Positions 44,519-56,828 of a stretch of 64,000 nt of DNA are shown one piece after another. The translations under genes and the position numbers were made by a program. The first letter of the stretch is position 1; every line of letters begins with the position of its first letter. The stretch is from Sorex araneus. Taxonomy: Eukaryota; Chordata; Mammalia; Eulipotyphla; Soricidae. The DNA lies in NCBI RefSeq assembly GCF_027595985.1, contig NC_073305.1, positions 115,848,114 to 115,912,113 of the forward strand, given 5' to 3'. The notes beneath the pieces were generated by a model that was given only the letters and a program-made list of their open reading frames with translations, had not been told where the DNA came from and did no database searches.

Positions 44519-44718
44519 CTCAGGTGAATTTTCTCTAGTCCAGCATCTGCAAGGTCATCGTTTGCTCTCTGGTGAATGTCTCTTTGGGTTTCGATTTTGT
44601 GGTCGTCTGACAGACCGTCCACTTTGTGAATAAATACCTCAAAGTTGATGTCAGTGTTCACTTTGTAGGCCCTGGTCACAGTGAGGTGCAGCCTGGCCAG
44701 GGCTTCCATGTAATCGTC
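44519..44718 (-). CDS. RRAGD: RRAGD exon 3 (GTPase G4 region)
   Basis: This exon encodes residues 149-214 plus two bases of S215 and begins [12 protein letters not shown]. It carries the G4 guanine-specificity motif HKVD (179-182) and the following helix [20 protein letters not shown], completing most of the G domain. The acceptor is CCCAG at 44723-44719 and the donor GTGAGA at 44518-44513. The exon is 200 bases, phase 0 in and phase 2 out, matching exon 2 on one side and exon 4 on the other. There are no disabling changes. RagD-specific residues ([17 protein letters not shown]) separate it from RagC. Confidence 0.97.
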
Positions 44719-45265
44719 CTGGGAACAAAGGGACCGTCAGAGCAGGCCGCACAACTTCCTCAGCCTTCCGACTCTTCCTGAGCCGCCACCTCACTGAAGT
44801 TAGGATGCTCTAAGCCAGTTGTTCTCAACTTTTCTTCACCCATGGCTTCCTTCCGGCCCTGTTTTCTTCCTCCGGTCTCCTCCTCCTTGTACTACCGCTG
44901 GTCCCCCTCTTACGGAATTTTCAACTGTGGCCCCTTGGCATATCCCCGGGTTCCTGGCTGAGAAACATTGATCTAGAGTAATGGCCACCTAGTCACATGG
45001 AACTATCTTCCTCCTTCCTGCAGATAATGGCCAAGTAGTGCCACAGTGAATCCCTGTGCGTGCTTCTTCAGAGTCAAGCGTAGACCTGAGATCACATGCT
45101 CTCCCCTCTCCTGCAACTCTATCCCTCACTCTCCCCTCTCCCCTCCAGGGCAACCGCCATCTCAAATTCAGTGTTTATTCTCATTCACATTACCACAGAC
45201 ATAGGTTTCCCTAGACATGAGGAATGCATTTGCCTGGACATAAATTGACAGAAACATCAAGCTAC

Positions 45266-45426
45266 AGGGGCTGTAGAGATGGTACAATGGGCAGGGCGCA
45301 TGCAGCTGACCAGGGTTTGATCCCTGGCATCCCATATGGTCTCCTGAACACCATCAAGAGTGATTCCTGAGTGCAGAGCCAGGTGTAACCCCTGAGCATT
45401 GCTAGGTGTGGCCCCCAAACAAACAA
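45266..45426 (+). mobile_element. tRNA-Ala SINE
   Basis: Head loop shortened; ends GCTAGGTGTGGCCCCC. Confidence 0.82.
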
Positions 45427-45445
45427 AAACAAGCAATAGTTACAT

Positions 45446-45787
45446 TTTTTTTTTTTGCTTTTTGGGTCACACCCAGCGTTGCACAGGGGTTACTCCTGGC
45501 TCATGCACTCAGGAATAACTCTTGGCGATACTCGGGGGACCATAAGGAATGCTGGGAATCGAACCCGTGTCTACCACATGCAAGGCAAATGCCCTACCTG
45601 CTGTGCTATCACTCCAGCCCTCATTTTTTGCTTTTTTGACCACACCCAGCTGTGCCCAGGCCTTACTCCTGGCTCTGTGCTGAGGGGTCACTTCTGGCTC
45701 CTGGCGCTGCTCGGGAGATGAAATGCAGTGTCAGGGATCAAACCAAGTTCAGTCTCACACCTCCAGTGATGCTCTCTTCCCCAGCCC
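45446..45787 (-). mobile_element. Two reverse SINEs
   Basis: 45446-45620 young, inserted next to 45621-45787 old. Confidence 0.88.
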
Positions 45788-46210
45788 CTCACTCAACATT
45801 TATCGAAGAGATTTATCTACAGAGATGTACATATCTCCTTTCAACGTGTCTACAAAAGTGCATCGTGGGGATGGTCTACGCCTGCCACTATGTATTCCAA
45901 TGTGCCAAGACCGACAGTGACACTGAACAGTGTCGCGCTCATTATCTGTGTGCCTCTCTCCAAGGCTCTGAAGGCTGACTAGCAGGGTGAGAGAAATGAG
46001 CAGTCTTGCTTGGCTGGCCCCCGGGAAAGAACACCACCCTCTCCAGGTTCCAAACTCAGCACTCGGAGTTGCCACATCTCTTAATTATGGCTCATCTGCA
46101 GGGTGTGAGCAGGTCATCGTTACAGCAAAGGAGAGGCACTGCCAGCACAGAACTTCAAGCACTTTCACCCTCTATTCTGGTGTTGCTGGTTTTGGGGTTT
46201 GTTGTGCTTG

Positions 46211-46368
46211 GTTTCATTTTGTTTTAGTTTCAGGTTTGGGGGCCACACCCAGCGGCCCCCAGGGCTTCCTCCTGGCTCTGTGTGGGACCCTGTGCAGTAC
46301 TGGAGATCAGAATGGATTCAGTCACATGCAAGGCAAGCGCTTTAACTATTGACCTATCTCTCTAGCCC
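46211..46368 (-). mobile_element. Old SINE
   Basis: Reverse, ending ATCTCTCTAGCCC. Confidence 0.75.
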
Positions 46369-46459
46369 TCACCTTCCATTCTGACTCCAAATCTGAATAC
46401 AGAAAGCCAATGAGACAGGGATGCTGTGAGACCCTCGGATAGATCCCCAGCAATGAACA

Positions 46460-46660
46460 AAAAAAATGTGGAGAGAGGGGCTGGAGCGATAGCACAGCAG
46501 GTAGGGTGTTTGCCTTGCACGTGGCCGACCCAGGTTCAATTCCCAGAATCCCATATAGTCCCCCAAGTACCGCCAGGAGTAATTCCTGAGTGCAAAGCCA
46601 GGAGTAACCCCTGTGCATTGCTGGGTGTGACCTAAAAAAAAAAAAAACAAAAACGTGGAG
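46460..46660 (+). mobile_element. Young tRNA-Ala SINE with TSD
   Basis: SINE about 46478-46648; aaaaaNgtggag repeats flank it with one difference. Confidence 0.9.
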
Positions 46661-46791
46661 CGGGTTGTTTCTTGCCATTCTTCTATTTCCCAAACTAAAT
46701 TAATAGTTCCTAGTCTGAAGAGAAATAAAAATATTAGATACTAACTGGAAACTATGAAAAGGGAAATGTTCTCTTTTATCCTTCATGCTTT

Positions 46792-48322
46792 AAAGAACTG
46801 TTAAGGAAATGGTGCTGGCACAACTGGACAACCACATGCAAAAAAATGGGTTTAGACCTTGACCTGACACCATGCACAAAAGTCAGATCAAAATGGATTA
46901 AAGACCTCAACATTAGACCACAAACCATAAGGTACATTGAAGACAAGGTCGGCAAAACCCTCCACGATATTGAAGATAAAGGTATCTTCAAAGGTGACAC
47001 GGAACTAAGCAATCTAGTAAAAACAGAGATCAACAAATGGGACTACATTAAACTAAAAAGCTTCTGCACCGCAAGAGATACAGTGACCAGAATACAAAGA
47101 CTATCCACAGAATGGGAAAGGATATTTACACAATACCCATCAGATAAGGGGTTGATATCAATGGTATATAAAGCACTGGTTGAACTCTACAAGAAGAAAA
47201 CATCCAACCCCATCAAAAAATGGGGCAAAGAAATGAACAGAAACTTTACCAAGGAAGAAATACGAATGGCCAAAAGGCACATGAAAAAGTGCTCTGCATC
47301 ACTAATCATCAGAGAGATGCAGATCAAAACAACCATGAGATACCACCTCATACCACAGAGACTAGCACACATCCAAAAGAACAAAAGCAACCGCTGTTGG
47401 AGAGGATGTGGGGAGAAAGGGACCCTTCTTCACTGCTGGTGGGAATGCCGACTGGTTCAGCCCTTCTGGAAAACAATTTGGACGATTCTCAAAAAATTAG
47501 ATATTGAATTCCCATTTGACCCAGCAATACCACTGCTGGGAATATATCCCAGAGAGGCAAAAAAGTACAATTGAAACAACATCTGCACATGTATGTTCAT
47601 CGCAGCACTGTTTACAATAGCCAGAATCTGGAAAAAACCCGAATGCCCCAAAACGGATGACTGGTTGAGGAAACTTTGGTACATCTATACAATGGAATAC
47701 TATGCAGCTGTTAGAAAAAAGGAAGTCAAGAATTTTGTAGTTAAGTGGATGGGCATGAAAAGTTTCATGCTGAGTGAAATGAGTCAGAAAGAGAGAGACA
47801 GACATAGAAAGACTGCACTCATCTATGGTATATAGAATATCAGAGTGGGAGACTAATACCCAAGAACTGTAGAAATAAGTACCAGGAGGTTGACCCCATG
47901 GCTTCGAGGCTGGCCTCACGTTCCGGGGAAAGGTCAACTCAGAGAAGCGATCACCAACTACATTGTAGTCGAAGGCCATGTGGGGGAAGGGAGTTTCGGG
48001 CTGAATGAGGGCTAGAGACCCAGCACAGCGGCCACTCAACACCTTTATTGCAAACCACAACAGCTAATTAGAGAGAGAGAACAGAAGGGAATGCCCTGCC
48101 ACAGTGGCAGGGTGGGGTGGGGGGGAGATGGGATTGGGGAGGGTGGGAGGGATGCTGGGTTTACGGGTGGTGGAGAATGGGCACTGGTGAAGGGATGGGT
48201 TCCCGAACTTTGTATGAGGGAAGTATAAGCACAAAAGTGTATAAATCTGTAACTGTACCCTCATGGTGATTCTCTAATTAAAAATAAATAAATTATAAAA
48301 AAAAAATAAAGAACTGTTAAGG
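46792..48322 (+). mobile_element. 1.5-kb 5'-truncated L1 with TSD
   Basis: Insert 46807-48307 between copies of aaagaactgttaagg (46792-46806, 48308-48322). 46846-47574 is an open frame covering the C-terminal part of L1 ORF2 (HCWWEC and FDPAIPLLGIYP are recognisable). A single in-frame TGA at 47572-47574 interrupts it, the same frame resumes to 47835, and the 3' UTR with A-rich tail follows. It lacks the endonuclease, most of the RT domain and ORF1, so it cannot move by itself. Confidence 0.96.
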
Positions 48323-48612
48323 GCCAGAGTGAGAATACAGCAGGTATGACACATACCTTACATGTGGCCAACCTGGGTCCCCCATATGGTCCCACATGGT
48401 CCACCTCAATGTGGCTTAAAAAACAGAAGTAAAAATAAAGAGCTGTTGAGAGTTGCAGAGATAGTGCAGTGGTTAAGGCACTCACCTAGCATGCAGTCGA
48501 GCCCGGTACAATCCCCAGCACTACATGCTCCCCCAGGCACTACCAGGAGTAACTACTGATACAGAGCAGCGAGTAGCCCCCTGAGCACTGCAGGCATCCC
48601 CCCCACCAACAA
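48323..48612 (+). mobile_element. Two old SINEs
   Basis: About 48321-48430 (body deleted) and 48446-48612. Confidence 0.7.
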
Positions 48613-48770
48613 AAAAATGAAAAAACTAAAAGTTGTTGTAAATAAAAGACAAATTTTAGGCTCTGACTAGTTCCTTAATTTAGTAATCGGGAACAATTCT
48701 AGATTAATGATTTGCAGTCCTTCTTTAATGTCATTAAAAAAAAAAATCTCATCTAGAAACTAAAACTATT

Positions 48771-48784
48771 ACCAGGCTGTTATC

Positions 48785-48817
<33 letters not shown>

Positions 48818-48986
48818 TGAGTCACACCCAGCAATGCTCAGGGGTTACTCCTGGCTCTGCACTCAGGAATTACTCCTGCCGTTGCCTGGGGGACCATATG
48901 GGGTGCTGGGGATCCAACCCGGTCGGCCCTGTGCAAGGCAAACACCCTACCCGCTGTGCGATGGCTCTGGCCTCACCAGGCTGTTT
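48771..48986 (-). mobile_element. tRNA-Ala SINE with TSD and long poly(T)
   Basis: accaggctgtt at 48771-48781 and 48976-48986; 30-base A tail (T on this strand). Confidence 0.9.
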
Positions 48987-49356
48987 CCTAGGAAACACAG
49001 ACAAGGGTAAAGAAAGCATATCAGAGCAGCTTCCTGGGCTGGGGTGTGAGAAAGAATACAAAATAATCCTGTAGGTGGTGGAAATAGTCTCTATCTTGAG
49101 TATGCGGTCATTCTATCTCCATCTATCGATATCTATATATATGATAAATTCAACCGATCTACTTAAAACCAGTGCTTCTATTTTATATATATTAAAGTCC
49201 AAAAAAAAAAAAAAAACCAACCATGATAGCTATCTGTGGCTGAAGAGGGGCATACTGTACACGTCTGTGAGCAAAAGTGGCCAATGTCAAGAAAGCAATG
49301 TCAGTCTCAGAGGACTAGGATGTCTGCTCTAACTGTCTGCTAAGCATATCTAATAG

Positions 49357-49740
49357 TCTGATTAAAGCTGGATCGATAGCACAGCGGATAGGGCATTAGC
49401 CTTGCATGTGGCCAACCTGGGTTCTATTTCCAGCACCCCATATAGTCCCCCAAGCACCGCCAGTAGTAATTCCTGAATGCATGAGCCAGGAGTAACCCTT
49501 GTGCATCACCGCGTGTGACCCAAAAACAAAACAAACAAAAAAAAAGAAGTCTGATTAGTGGGACGGAAGAGACAGTCCAAGAGGCTGAGCACTGCTTTGT
49601 ATGCAGAAGGTCCTGGGTTTGATCTCTTGCACCAAGATCCAACAGGGCAGGAGCACCCTGGAGCAAACCCTGAGCACAGAGCCAGGAGTAACCCCCAGGC
49701 ACAGCCAGGTGTGACCCAAAAAACAACAGCACAAAAAACA
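49357..49740 (+). mobile_element. Two SINEs
   Basis: 49367-49547 with agtctgatta at both ends; 49558-49740 older. Confidence 0.88.
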
Positions 49741-50348
49741 AAATGTCTCATTACCAACCAACTGGTGAAGAAGAGGCATATGGCTACAAGAAACAAAGAA
49801 TGACATTATTAGGAGCTGCATGAGGAAGTTGTGAAAGATTTTCTTCTGCTGTGTTGATTATCTTTCTTGATTAATACAAACAAAGGGGAAATAAGCTGTC
49901 TTGTTTCGCCCCCAAAATTAGATTAAGGATTGTGGGAGGTCAGTCCCCAACACAGATCCAATTCATTGGGATCTGGGATCCCAAAGCAAAAATGTGACAC
50001 AGCAACAGGGAGCTGAAGGTGGCCCGGGAGGAACACAACGTGGGTTCTGTAGGGCCACAGGAAGTGTCACACTTTCAGCCTAGGAGGAATCACTCTGGAT
50101 GCTTCCATGCACTTGTACTGTGCAGACTTTTGTAAAGGCCTCATCTTCTCCTCGCCAGCACAGCTATCTGGCTCTCGAGAATATGAGCAATCCGCAAGCC
50201 CACAATAAAAATATGAGCTTTCGGAGACACAGAGCATTGCTTAGAGGGAAAGGCAAGAGCATTCAAGCATGACGAAGTGACACGGCTAGTTGCTCTTCCT
50301 TTGGCTGGCTGTGATGGCATCCTGGAAAACAGTCCACACAGGCACCTG

Positions 50349-51172
50349 GGTGCTCCGGGGGTGGAGTGCAGGGTCTGCATGTAGGAGCACCGGGTTCTAT
50401 CCTCAGCACACAGGGTCCCCCACTACCACCCTGGGCATCTCACTGGAAGTGGAAGGGTTTTAAGATTCCTACATGTGTGATTCTTAACCTGTTACAAAAG
50501 TACCTAGACTCTGCAACACCCTATTTACTTATTTCTTATTTTCAATAAACAACTGTTCCCCCTAATGTTTTTTCCTTTTACAAAAGTTTGACTTACTACA
50601 GCAGGTAGGGCACTTGCTTTGCACGAGACTGACCTGAGTTTGATATCTGGCACCCGACATGGTCTCTTGATCCCTGCCAGCAGTGATCCCTGAGTCCAGA
50701 GCCAGAAGTAAGCTCTGAGCTCTGCTAGGTGTAGACCAGAAACAAAAACAAAGACTATGGGGCTGGAGTGAGAGCACAATGGGTAAGGCATCTGCTTGCA
50801 CGAGACTGACCCAGGTTCAAATCCCAGGATCCCATATGGTCCCCTGAGCACTGCCAGGAGTAAGTCCTGAGTACAGAGCCAGGAGTAATCCCTGTGCATT
50901 GCTGGGTGTGACCCAAAAAGAAAAAAAAAACACAAAGACCACCACAACAAAAAATGTGACTTAAAAAGATGAATTTTGGGAGCCAGAGCAATAGTATATA
51001 GCTGGTAGGGCTCTTGCCTTGCCTTCCACTCAGTCGACTGGGTTTGATCCCCAGTACCCCATATAGTCCCCTGAGCACCACCAGGAGTAACTCCTGAGTG
51101 CAGAGTCAGGAGTAATCCCTGAGCACCACTGGGTGTGGCCCAGAAACACCCCTGCACACCCCCACCCACAAA
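50349..51172 (+). mobile_element. Four forward SINEs
   Basis: 50349-50437 (fragment), 50590-50752, 50759-50930 and 50977-51172; the third is best preserved. Confidence 0.8.
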
Positions 51173-51315
51173 TAAGATGAATTTTGTAGGCATATTCTCT
51201 GCTATCTGTATCACCATCTGCCATGTGTGCCTTCTCTCTTTCTCTTCCTCTCTGTCTCTGGCTCTCCTTATATTTTTCTAAATAAAACTATTTTACTTCA
51301 GAAAAAAAGTGAATT

Positions 51316-51565
51316 TCAGGGCCAGAGAGATAGCTCAATGAACTGAGTACATGCTTAGCTTGTACCTGACCTAGGTTCAACCCAGGACCATGTGGAGCCT
51401 TCACCTCTACCCAATATCCTCTATTCTCATGCCATCCCCCACTACAGGGTCCTTCCGGTGCAGCAGCTTCAGACCCTTGCATGGAACTGCCGTCCTGGTT
51501 GGCAGGGCATCAACAAGAGGGTCCCCAGGTCTCCTGAGCACTGCCTGGGAGATACCCCTGCACAA
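51316..51565 (+). mobile_element. Diverged SINE with insertion
   Basis: Head clear (CAGGGCCAGAGAGATAGCTC), middle of unknown origin, end CTCCTGAGCACTGCCTGGGAG. Confidence 0.5.
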
Positions 51566-51611
51566 AAGATGCATTTCTCAGCTTTTTTATACCTTTCTCT
51601 TCTTTGCAGTT

Positions 51612-51662
51612 AAAAACAAGTAACAATAACAACAACAACAACAACAGCAACAACAACAAAAA
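51612..51662. repeat. (CAA)n
   Basis: AACAACAAC run with one GCA interruption. Confidence 0.9.
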
Positions 51663-51740
51663 AACCCTAACTGAAAACAAATTTTTCACGTTTAGGTAAA
51701 ATTAAAGTTAAGTTACTGCTACAGCTTAGAAATAAGCGTC

Positions 51741-51875
51741 CTGTGCCCGGAAGACAGCTCAAAGGGTTAGTGCACATGTTCTGCATGTGGGAGGCCCGAT
51801 TCCATCCCCCGTACTGCACAGGCCCCCCTGAGCATATCTGGAAGCAGCCTCCCCACTCCTGAGCGCTAAAATCCA
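51741..51875 (+). mobile_element. Old SINE
   Basis: CACATGTTCTGCATGTGGGAGG loop region. Confidence 0.65.
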
Positions 51876-52559
51876 AAAATAAATGAACAAAAATAAGCAA
51901 GGGTTCTTATTTTAGCTACAGTATAGCCACACTACCAACACCAGAGATACGTCTGTGATGGGAATGTGAATTCCATAAACGCAAACTGCTATATTAGCAC
52001 GGCTCGGCGGTGAAGTCCTTACTAAGTCTCTCTGCAAATAATCAATCAGCACCCTGGTCCGAAGCTATGACACATGGACTGGGATCTGGGCCCCCAGGCT
52101 TAGAGAGCAGAGACTCAAGAGAAGAGTTTTTGACCCCTGCCATGCAGCCGTGTGTATAAGCCCTAGCCGCCGCGTGCTCCAAGCTCCTAATTTAGGTGCT
52201 GGCAGACCTGAGGCAGGAAGGCAGGAAACACAGCCAGGTCACAGATGGGCCAGAAAACAGGTCAGTACGATGGGGACAGCCAGGAAAGCAGGGACTGGCA
52301 GCCTGCCCTGGTCCCGAGGCACACATCCAGGACCGAGCATTTCAGTGTGGGCGCGTGGGAGGAAGACACTGGGAGAAAGCATAGAGCAGGCAAGGGGCTC
52401 CAAGTCTCCCCTCTGCACGCCCTACCCCTGACAGGAGGAGCCTGCTCTAACCACTGTACCACCTGGCCGCAGATGCTCAAGGAGGAGCGATGCCAGCTCC
52501 TGGAAAGGAAATGCTCAGTTGAAAATTTCAGGGCTGGGAGAGATGCCTCCAGAAGCTGC

Positions 52560-53345
52560 GCCAGGCTAAGCCTCATTTCCGGGGCAACTTAGAGGGGGGC
52601 GGGTGAGCCCAGCCCCAGCCCCAACAGAGCCCCAGCAGCCAAAAACCTGCAGAACCCAATCGCCACCATGCTCACAGCTGATCTCCACAGGCTCCGGGCA
52701 AGCCTCATCCATAAGAATGAATCTGCTGGGGCTGGAGAGATAGTACAGCGGGTAGGGCATTTGCCTTGCACACGGCCGACCCGGGTTCAAATCCCAGCAT
52801 CCCACATGGTCCCCTGAGCATGGCCAGGGGTAATTCCTGAGTGCAGAGCCAGGAGTAACCCCTATGCATCACCAGGTGTGACCCAAAAAAGCAAAAAAAA
52901 AAAAAAAGAATGAATCTGCTGGGGCCGGAGCGATAGCACAGCAGGTAGGGCGTTTGCCTTGCAAGCGGCCGACCCTGGTTCGATCCCCGGCATCCCATAT
53001 GGTCCCCCAAGCACCGCCAGGAGTAATGCCTGAGTGCAAAGCCAGGAGTAACCCCTGAGCATCGCTGGGTGTGATCCAAAAAGAAAAAAAAAAAAAAAGA
53101 ATGAATCTGCTGAAAAACTCGGGTACGCGGCATCTTTTGTGACCGAAATCTCCAGGCTCTCATGGAGTTGGGAGTGGGTGACCTCCCCTCATTTTTCTCT
53201 TTTTCCAGGAGCCTGGCAGTCATGCCCACAAACTGCCTCTGATGCCATGTAAGCTCATTAATGATCATGATCCAGAGACTCACAAATTCATCTCAGAAAA
53301 GGGCAACAAGCTGCAGAGATGCCTCCGGACCCCAAAGTCATCTCT
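52560..53345 (+). mobile_element. L1-type 3' UTR module (host of the double SINE)
   Basis: CAGCCAAAAACCTGCAGAACCC and CAGTCATGCCCACAAACTGCC recur at 62690 and 62883 in the same order. Confidence 0.7.
52713..53112 (+). mobile_element. Double SINE insertion with three target-site copies
   Basis: SINEs 52729-52905 and 52922-53096. aagaatgaatctgctg stands perfectly at 52713-52728, 52906-52921 and 53097-53112. Confidence 0.97.
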
Positions 53346-53384
53346 AGTTGTATCACCCTATTTAAAATTTTAGAAGTCCTGGAG

Positions 53385-54560
53385 TGTTGGATATCAACCC
53401 TAAGTGCTGTAGTCTTTATCAGTGTATTGCCCCCTTTACTCCTCCCAGAGAAGCTTACCATGCCCTTGCTAACATCCTTAATTTAGTCAAGTCTATCTTC
53501 AAGCTCCCCTTTGTGTTGGATATTAACCCTAAGTGCTTTAGGCTTTATCATTGTATTGTCTCCTTTCCTCCTCCTAGAGGAATTTATATTACCCTTGCTA
53601 GCATCCCTAATTTAGTTAAAGTTTATCTGTAATCTTTCCCTTGTATTTTACCTCGCATTGTCACAGTCCCCCATGTCAATCTCGATTGCTTATAAAACAA
53701 AACTTTCTGGTAATTCTGAACTTGTACTGATACTGCTTTGTATTTGAAGTGCTGTAGATTTGTACTTGCTTTTCTGTTTCCCCTATAGCCTTTTTATGCG
53801 TTACCATAGAGCAATGTTCTTTGGTTAAACACAGAAAGACCATTACTACTATGCTCTTGATATTCGGGAGTTGTTTGACTCTGAAATATATCTGTTCCTG
53901 GGCATAATCACTTGGTCATAACTACTTGACTCAGGCTTTAGTTTCTGTAGTTCCTAACACCCCAAAGGGGAGGTCCTGCCATGGGACTGGGATGGACCGG
54001 GGGCGAGTGGCAAAACCACCTGGCAGCGAAATGGGACATTCTAGAAAGCATAAATGCACGGTTTTCATGCAAACTGTTACAACTTAAGAGACAGGACTCC
54101 CCTGGGGAAGGACCAGCTGAATTGGCCTGAGGACTTAGTCTGGGATTTACGGTAAAAGCCTTGCTTGCTCTCAGCCCGGAGAACTAAGTGTTGGAATCTT
54201 TGTCTCTTACTGTGTTTATCCAAACAACTGCTAGTATCGATAACTTTTACAATTAGAAGGAAACATAAAAGCAATGTAGTTGTCCCTGGGAGACAGAGTG
54301 TCTCCTAGAGTTGATCTCCCTAAATAAGAACTTCCTCTGCCAAATGTTTATCTATGTAAATGACCACCACACTGGTGCTTACCTCAACCCCCCTTCAGAT
54401 GTTCTATAAGTATGCTAGCAACTCTGCATTAAAGGGCCATTTTCACCATCAGACTGTGGTCCCCAGCCTCCTGTCTCCCTGTCTCTTGGTGTCTCTGTTG
54501 GGGAGCCCTGGGGAGGTGGGGAGGCGGCTCAGGGCCACCCAACGCACACACGTGTCCAGC
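53385..54560 (+). mobile_element. LTR of an endogenous retrovirus, betaretrovirus-like
   Basis: Starts TGTTGGATATCAACCC. A 129-base unit at 53385-53513 is repeated imperfectly at 53514-53640. Further right, TATAAG at 54405-54410 and ATTAAA at 54428-54433 are followed by a pyrimidine-rich CTCCTGTCTCCCTGTCTC stretch. It is antisense to RRAGD, no coding remnant adjoins it, and the right end is uncertain. Confidence 0.6.
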
Positions 54561-54899
54561 AGCAGCAGCAGCCCCGAGGATTATTCATTTTCTTTTTTGT
54601 GACCACACACTGGAGCGTGCTGCCATGAATGTGGTTTTTGCAGACATTTTATACTCTACTGCACTGATGTACCAAGAGTAGCACAGCACACTTGATGGGG
54701 TGTAACGTAGAAGGCAACCGATCGTGATAAAAAAATAAATAACTAAATAAATATTAGCACACAAAGCTCAACCTGTAACAACATGTTAGTAATCTCTTAG
54801 ATAAGGGCTTCATGGCACCAGGGTGAGATACAACAATCTTCACTTTAATTTTCTTCTAAGGAAACTTTGTGGGTCATTTTTAATGGCTAATTCATAACA

Positions 54900-55050
54900 A
54901 ACAATACTAAAATAAGTTATTTAGGACCTGTTTTGGTAGTGGTGGGAAAAATTTGTAATAATGGTGGGAAGGTTTAATGGTGGTGGGATTGGTGTTGGAA
55001 TATTGAATGTAATGAATTATTGTGAACAACTTGAAAAAACAAGAAAAAAG
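54900..55050 (+). mobile_element. Shrew L1 3' end
   Basis: CATAACAAACAATACTAAAA and GTGGGATTGGTGTTGGAATATTG match the 62-63 kb copies. 54561-54899 is unassigned. Confidence 0.6.
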
Positions 55051-55057
55051 AAAATGT

Positions 55058-55400
55058 CAGGGCTGGTGATATAGCACAGTGGGCAGGGCACTTGTCTTGC
55101 ACCCCCAGCATCTCCTATGGTCTCCCAAGCCCCGCCAGGAGTGATCCCTGAGTGCAGAGCCAGGAGTAAGCCCTGAACATAGTCAGGTATGCCCCCCCCC
55201 GGACTCCCCCCCCACTCCCAAGAAAAAGAAAAAAAAAATTTATTACTGGGGGGGAAGGGAGAGATGGCTCAAGGGCTGCAGCATGTGTTTTGCCTGCAGG
55301 GAGCCCAGGTCTAATCCCCAGTGCCTCGTGGCCACCCAAGCACGGAGCCAGGAACAGCCTCCAAGCAGCAGGGGGGGGGGGGTGGCCCCAATCTCCCTTC
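55058..55400 (+). mobile_element. Two SINEs
   Basis: 55058-55240 (C-rich end), 55248-55400 old. Confidence 0.8.
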
Positions 55401-55885
55401 CCAGATAGGAGAGCTGAGGTTTCTCGCTGGAAGCCCAGGGACTCTCTCTGAGCACTGGGCTGCAGGTTGGAAGGTCAGTGCTCTCACCAGCTACCGGTAG
55501 CCTCTTATGCCACTGCCCAAACCAAACCCCTGAGGCATCGCTTCCTCGGCTCCCCTACAGCCAGGAACTTCAGCCCACGGCCACCTGTTTCCTTATGTGA
55601 CTAGGGCGCTCTGTGCTTTTGTATCTCGACAACCCCCAGCCTAGCACTGATACTGACTCCTGTCTTCTCCAGACAGATACAGGAGTTAGACAGGAAAGTA
55701 AACATCGCCTTAATTAAGAGAGTTCATCTCTCAAATCTCGCTACAGAAATACCAAAGAATGGGACTCGGGCTTAGCAGACGCCCTCCCCCTCACCACCCT
55801 CCACCCAATGCCACGGGAAGCTTTAGTTTCTCTCCTCTTTCATTCAATTCTCTTAAATAAAACCTCATCTGAATTCAGCCCGCCA

Positions 55886-56270
55886 AATAAATAACAATTT
55901 CTTTTTTTTCCTTTTTGGGTACACCTGGAGATGCACAGGGGTTACTCCTGGCTCTGCACTCAGGAATTACTCCTGTCCATGCTCAGGGGACCATATGGGA
56001 TACTGGGAATCGAACCCTGGTCAGCCGTGTGCAAGGCAAAAGCCCTACCCGCTGTACTATCGCTCCAGCCCCTAAATAACTATTTCTTAAAAGAGGGGAT
56101 GGGGAGATAATATCGAAGATAAAGTGCTTGACTAATACATGGCCACCCAGGTTCGACAGCCCCCAGCATCCCATATGGTCCCCTAAGCACCATCAGGAGT
56201 GATCTCTGAGCATACAGCCAGGAGGTAATCCTGAGCGCCGCCAGGTATGAACCCTTCCAAAAAAGGAAAA
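55886..56270. mobile_element. Reverse SINE then forward SINE
   Basis: 55899-56072 (-) between taaataacNattt repeats; 56094-56270 (+). Confidence 0.88.
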
Positions 56271-56647
56271 TAAAAAAGGAAAAGGAAATGAAACAAGTAA
56301 AAAAATTTAAAAGAAACACAAAAAAGTTATGTTGTGTTCCTTGTGTATTAGTTTTAGTAACAATCAAATTCAGAAGAGAAATACTCTTAGAACTTTGTCT
56401 TCAGAGGAGATGGCAAACTTTTAAAAACACATATCTATGCCTCCATTTGTGACAAGGGACCCGGAACCTTTTATAGCTCTCCACCATGAGTACTGGGGGA
56501 GGGGGTACAGGCAAGTGGTAACACCCTCAGCCTGCCAGTAGTCCCCCCACGTGTGAGATTGCAGGGTGCGGATGTGCAGAGGGGCCCGAGCAGCCTGCAG
56601 GGAGCAGCTCCTAAAGCTCCTAAGCCATAACAAGAGCTCCCCCCACG

Positions 56648-56828
56648 CAGGGGCTGAAGCAATAGCACAGTGGATAGGGTGTTTGCCTTGTATGCGGCCG
56701 ACCCGGTTTCGATTCCCAGCATCCCATATGGTCCCCTGAGCACCGCCAGGAGTGGTTCCTGAGTGCATGAGCCAGGAATAACCGCTGTGCATCACTGGGT
56801 GTGACACAAAAAGCAAAAAAAACAAAAC
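56648..56828 (+). mobile_element. tRNA-Ala SINE
   Basis: Well preserved; caagagcNccc-type repeats flank it. Lies 180 bases from exon 2. Confidence 0.9.

Noticed and set aside
46846..47835. L1 frame as a host gene
   Set aside because: L1 hallmarks, target duplication, poly(A) tail and an in-frame stop show a truncated retrotransposon.
53384..53632. Forward open frame of 82 codons with an internal repeat
   Set aside because: It reflects the 129-base tandem repeat (a multiple of three) in the LTR, not a protein.
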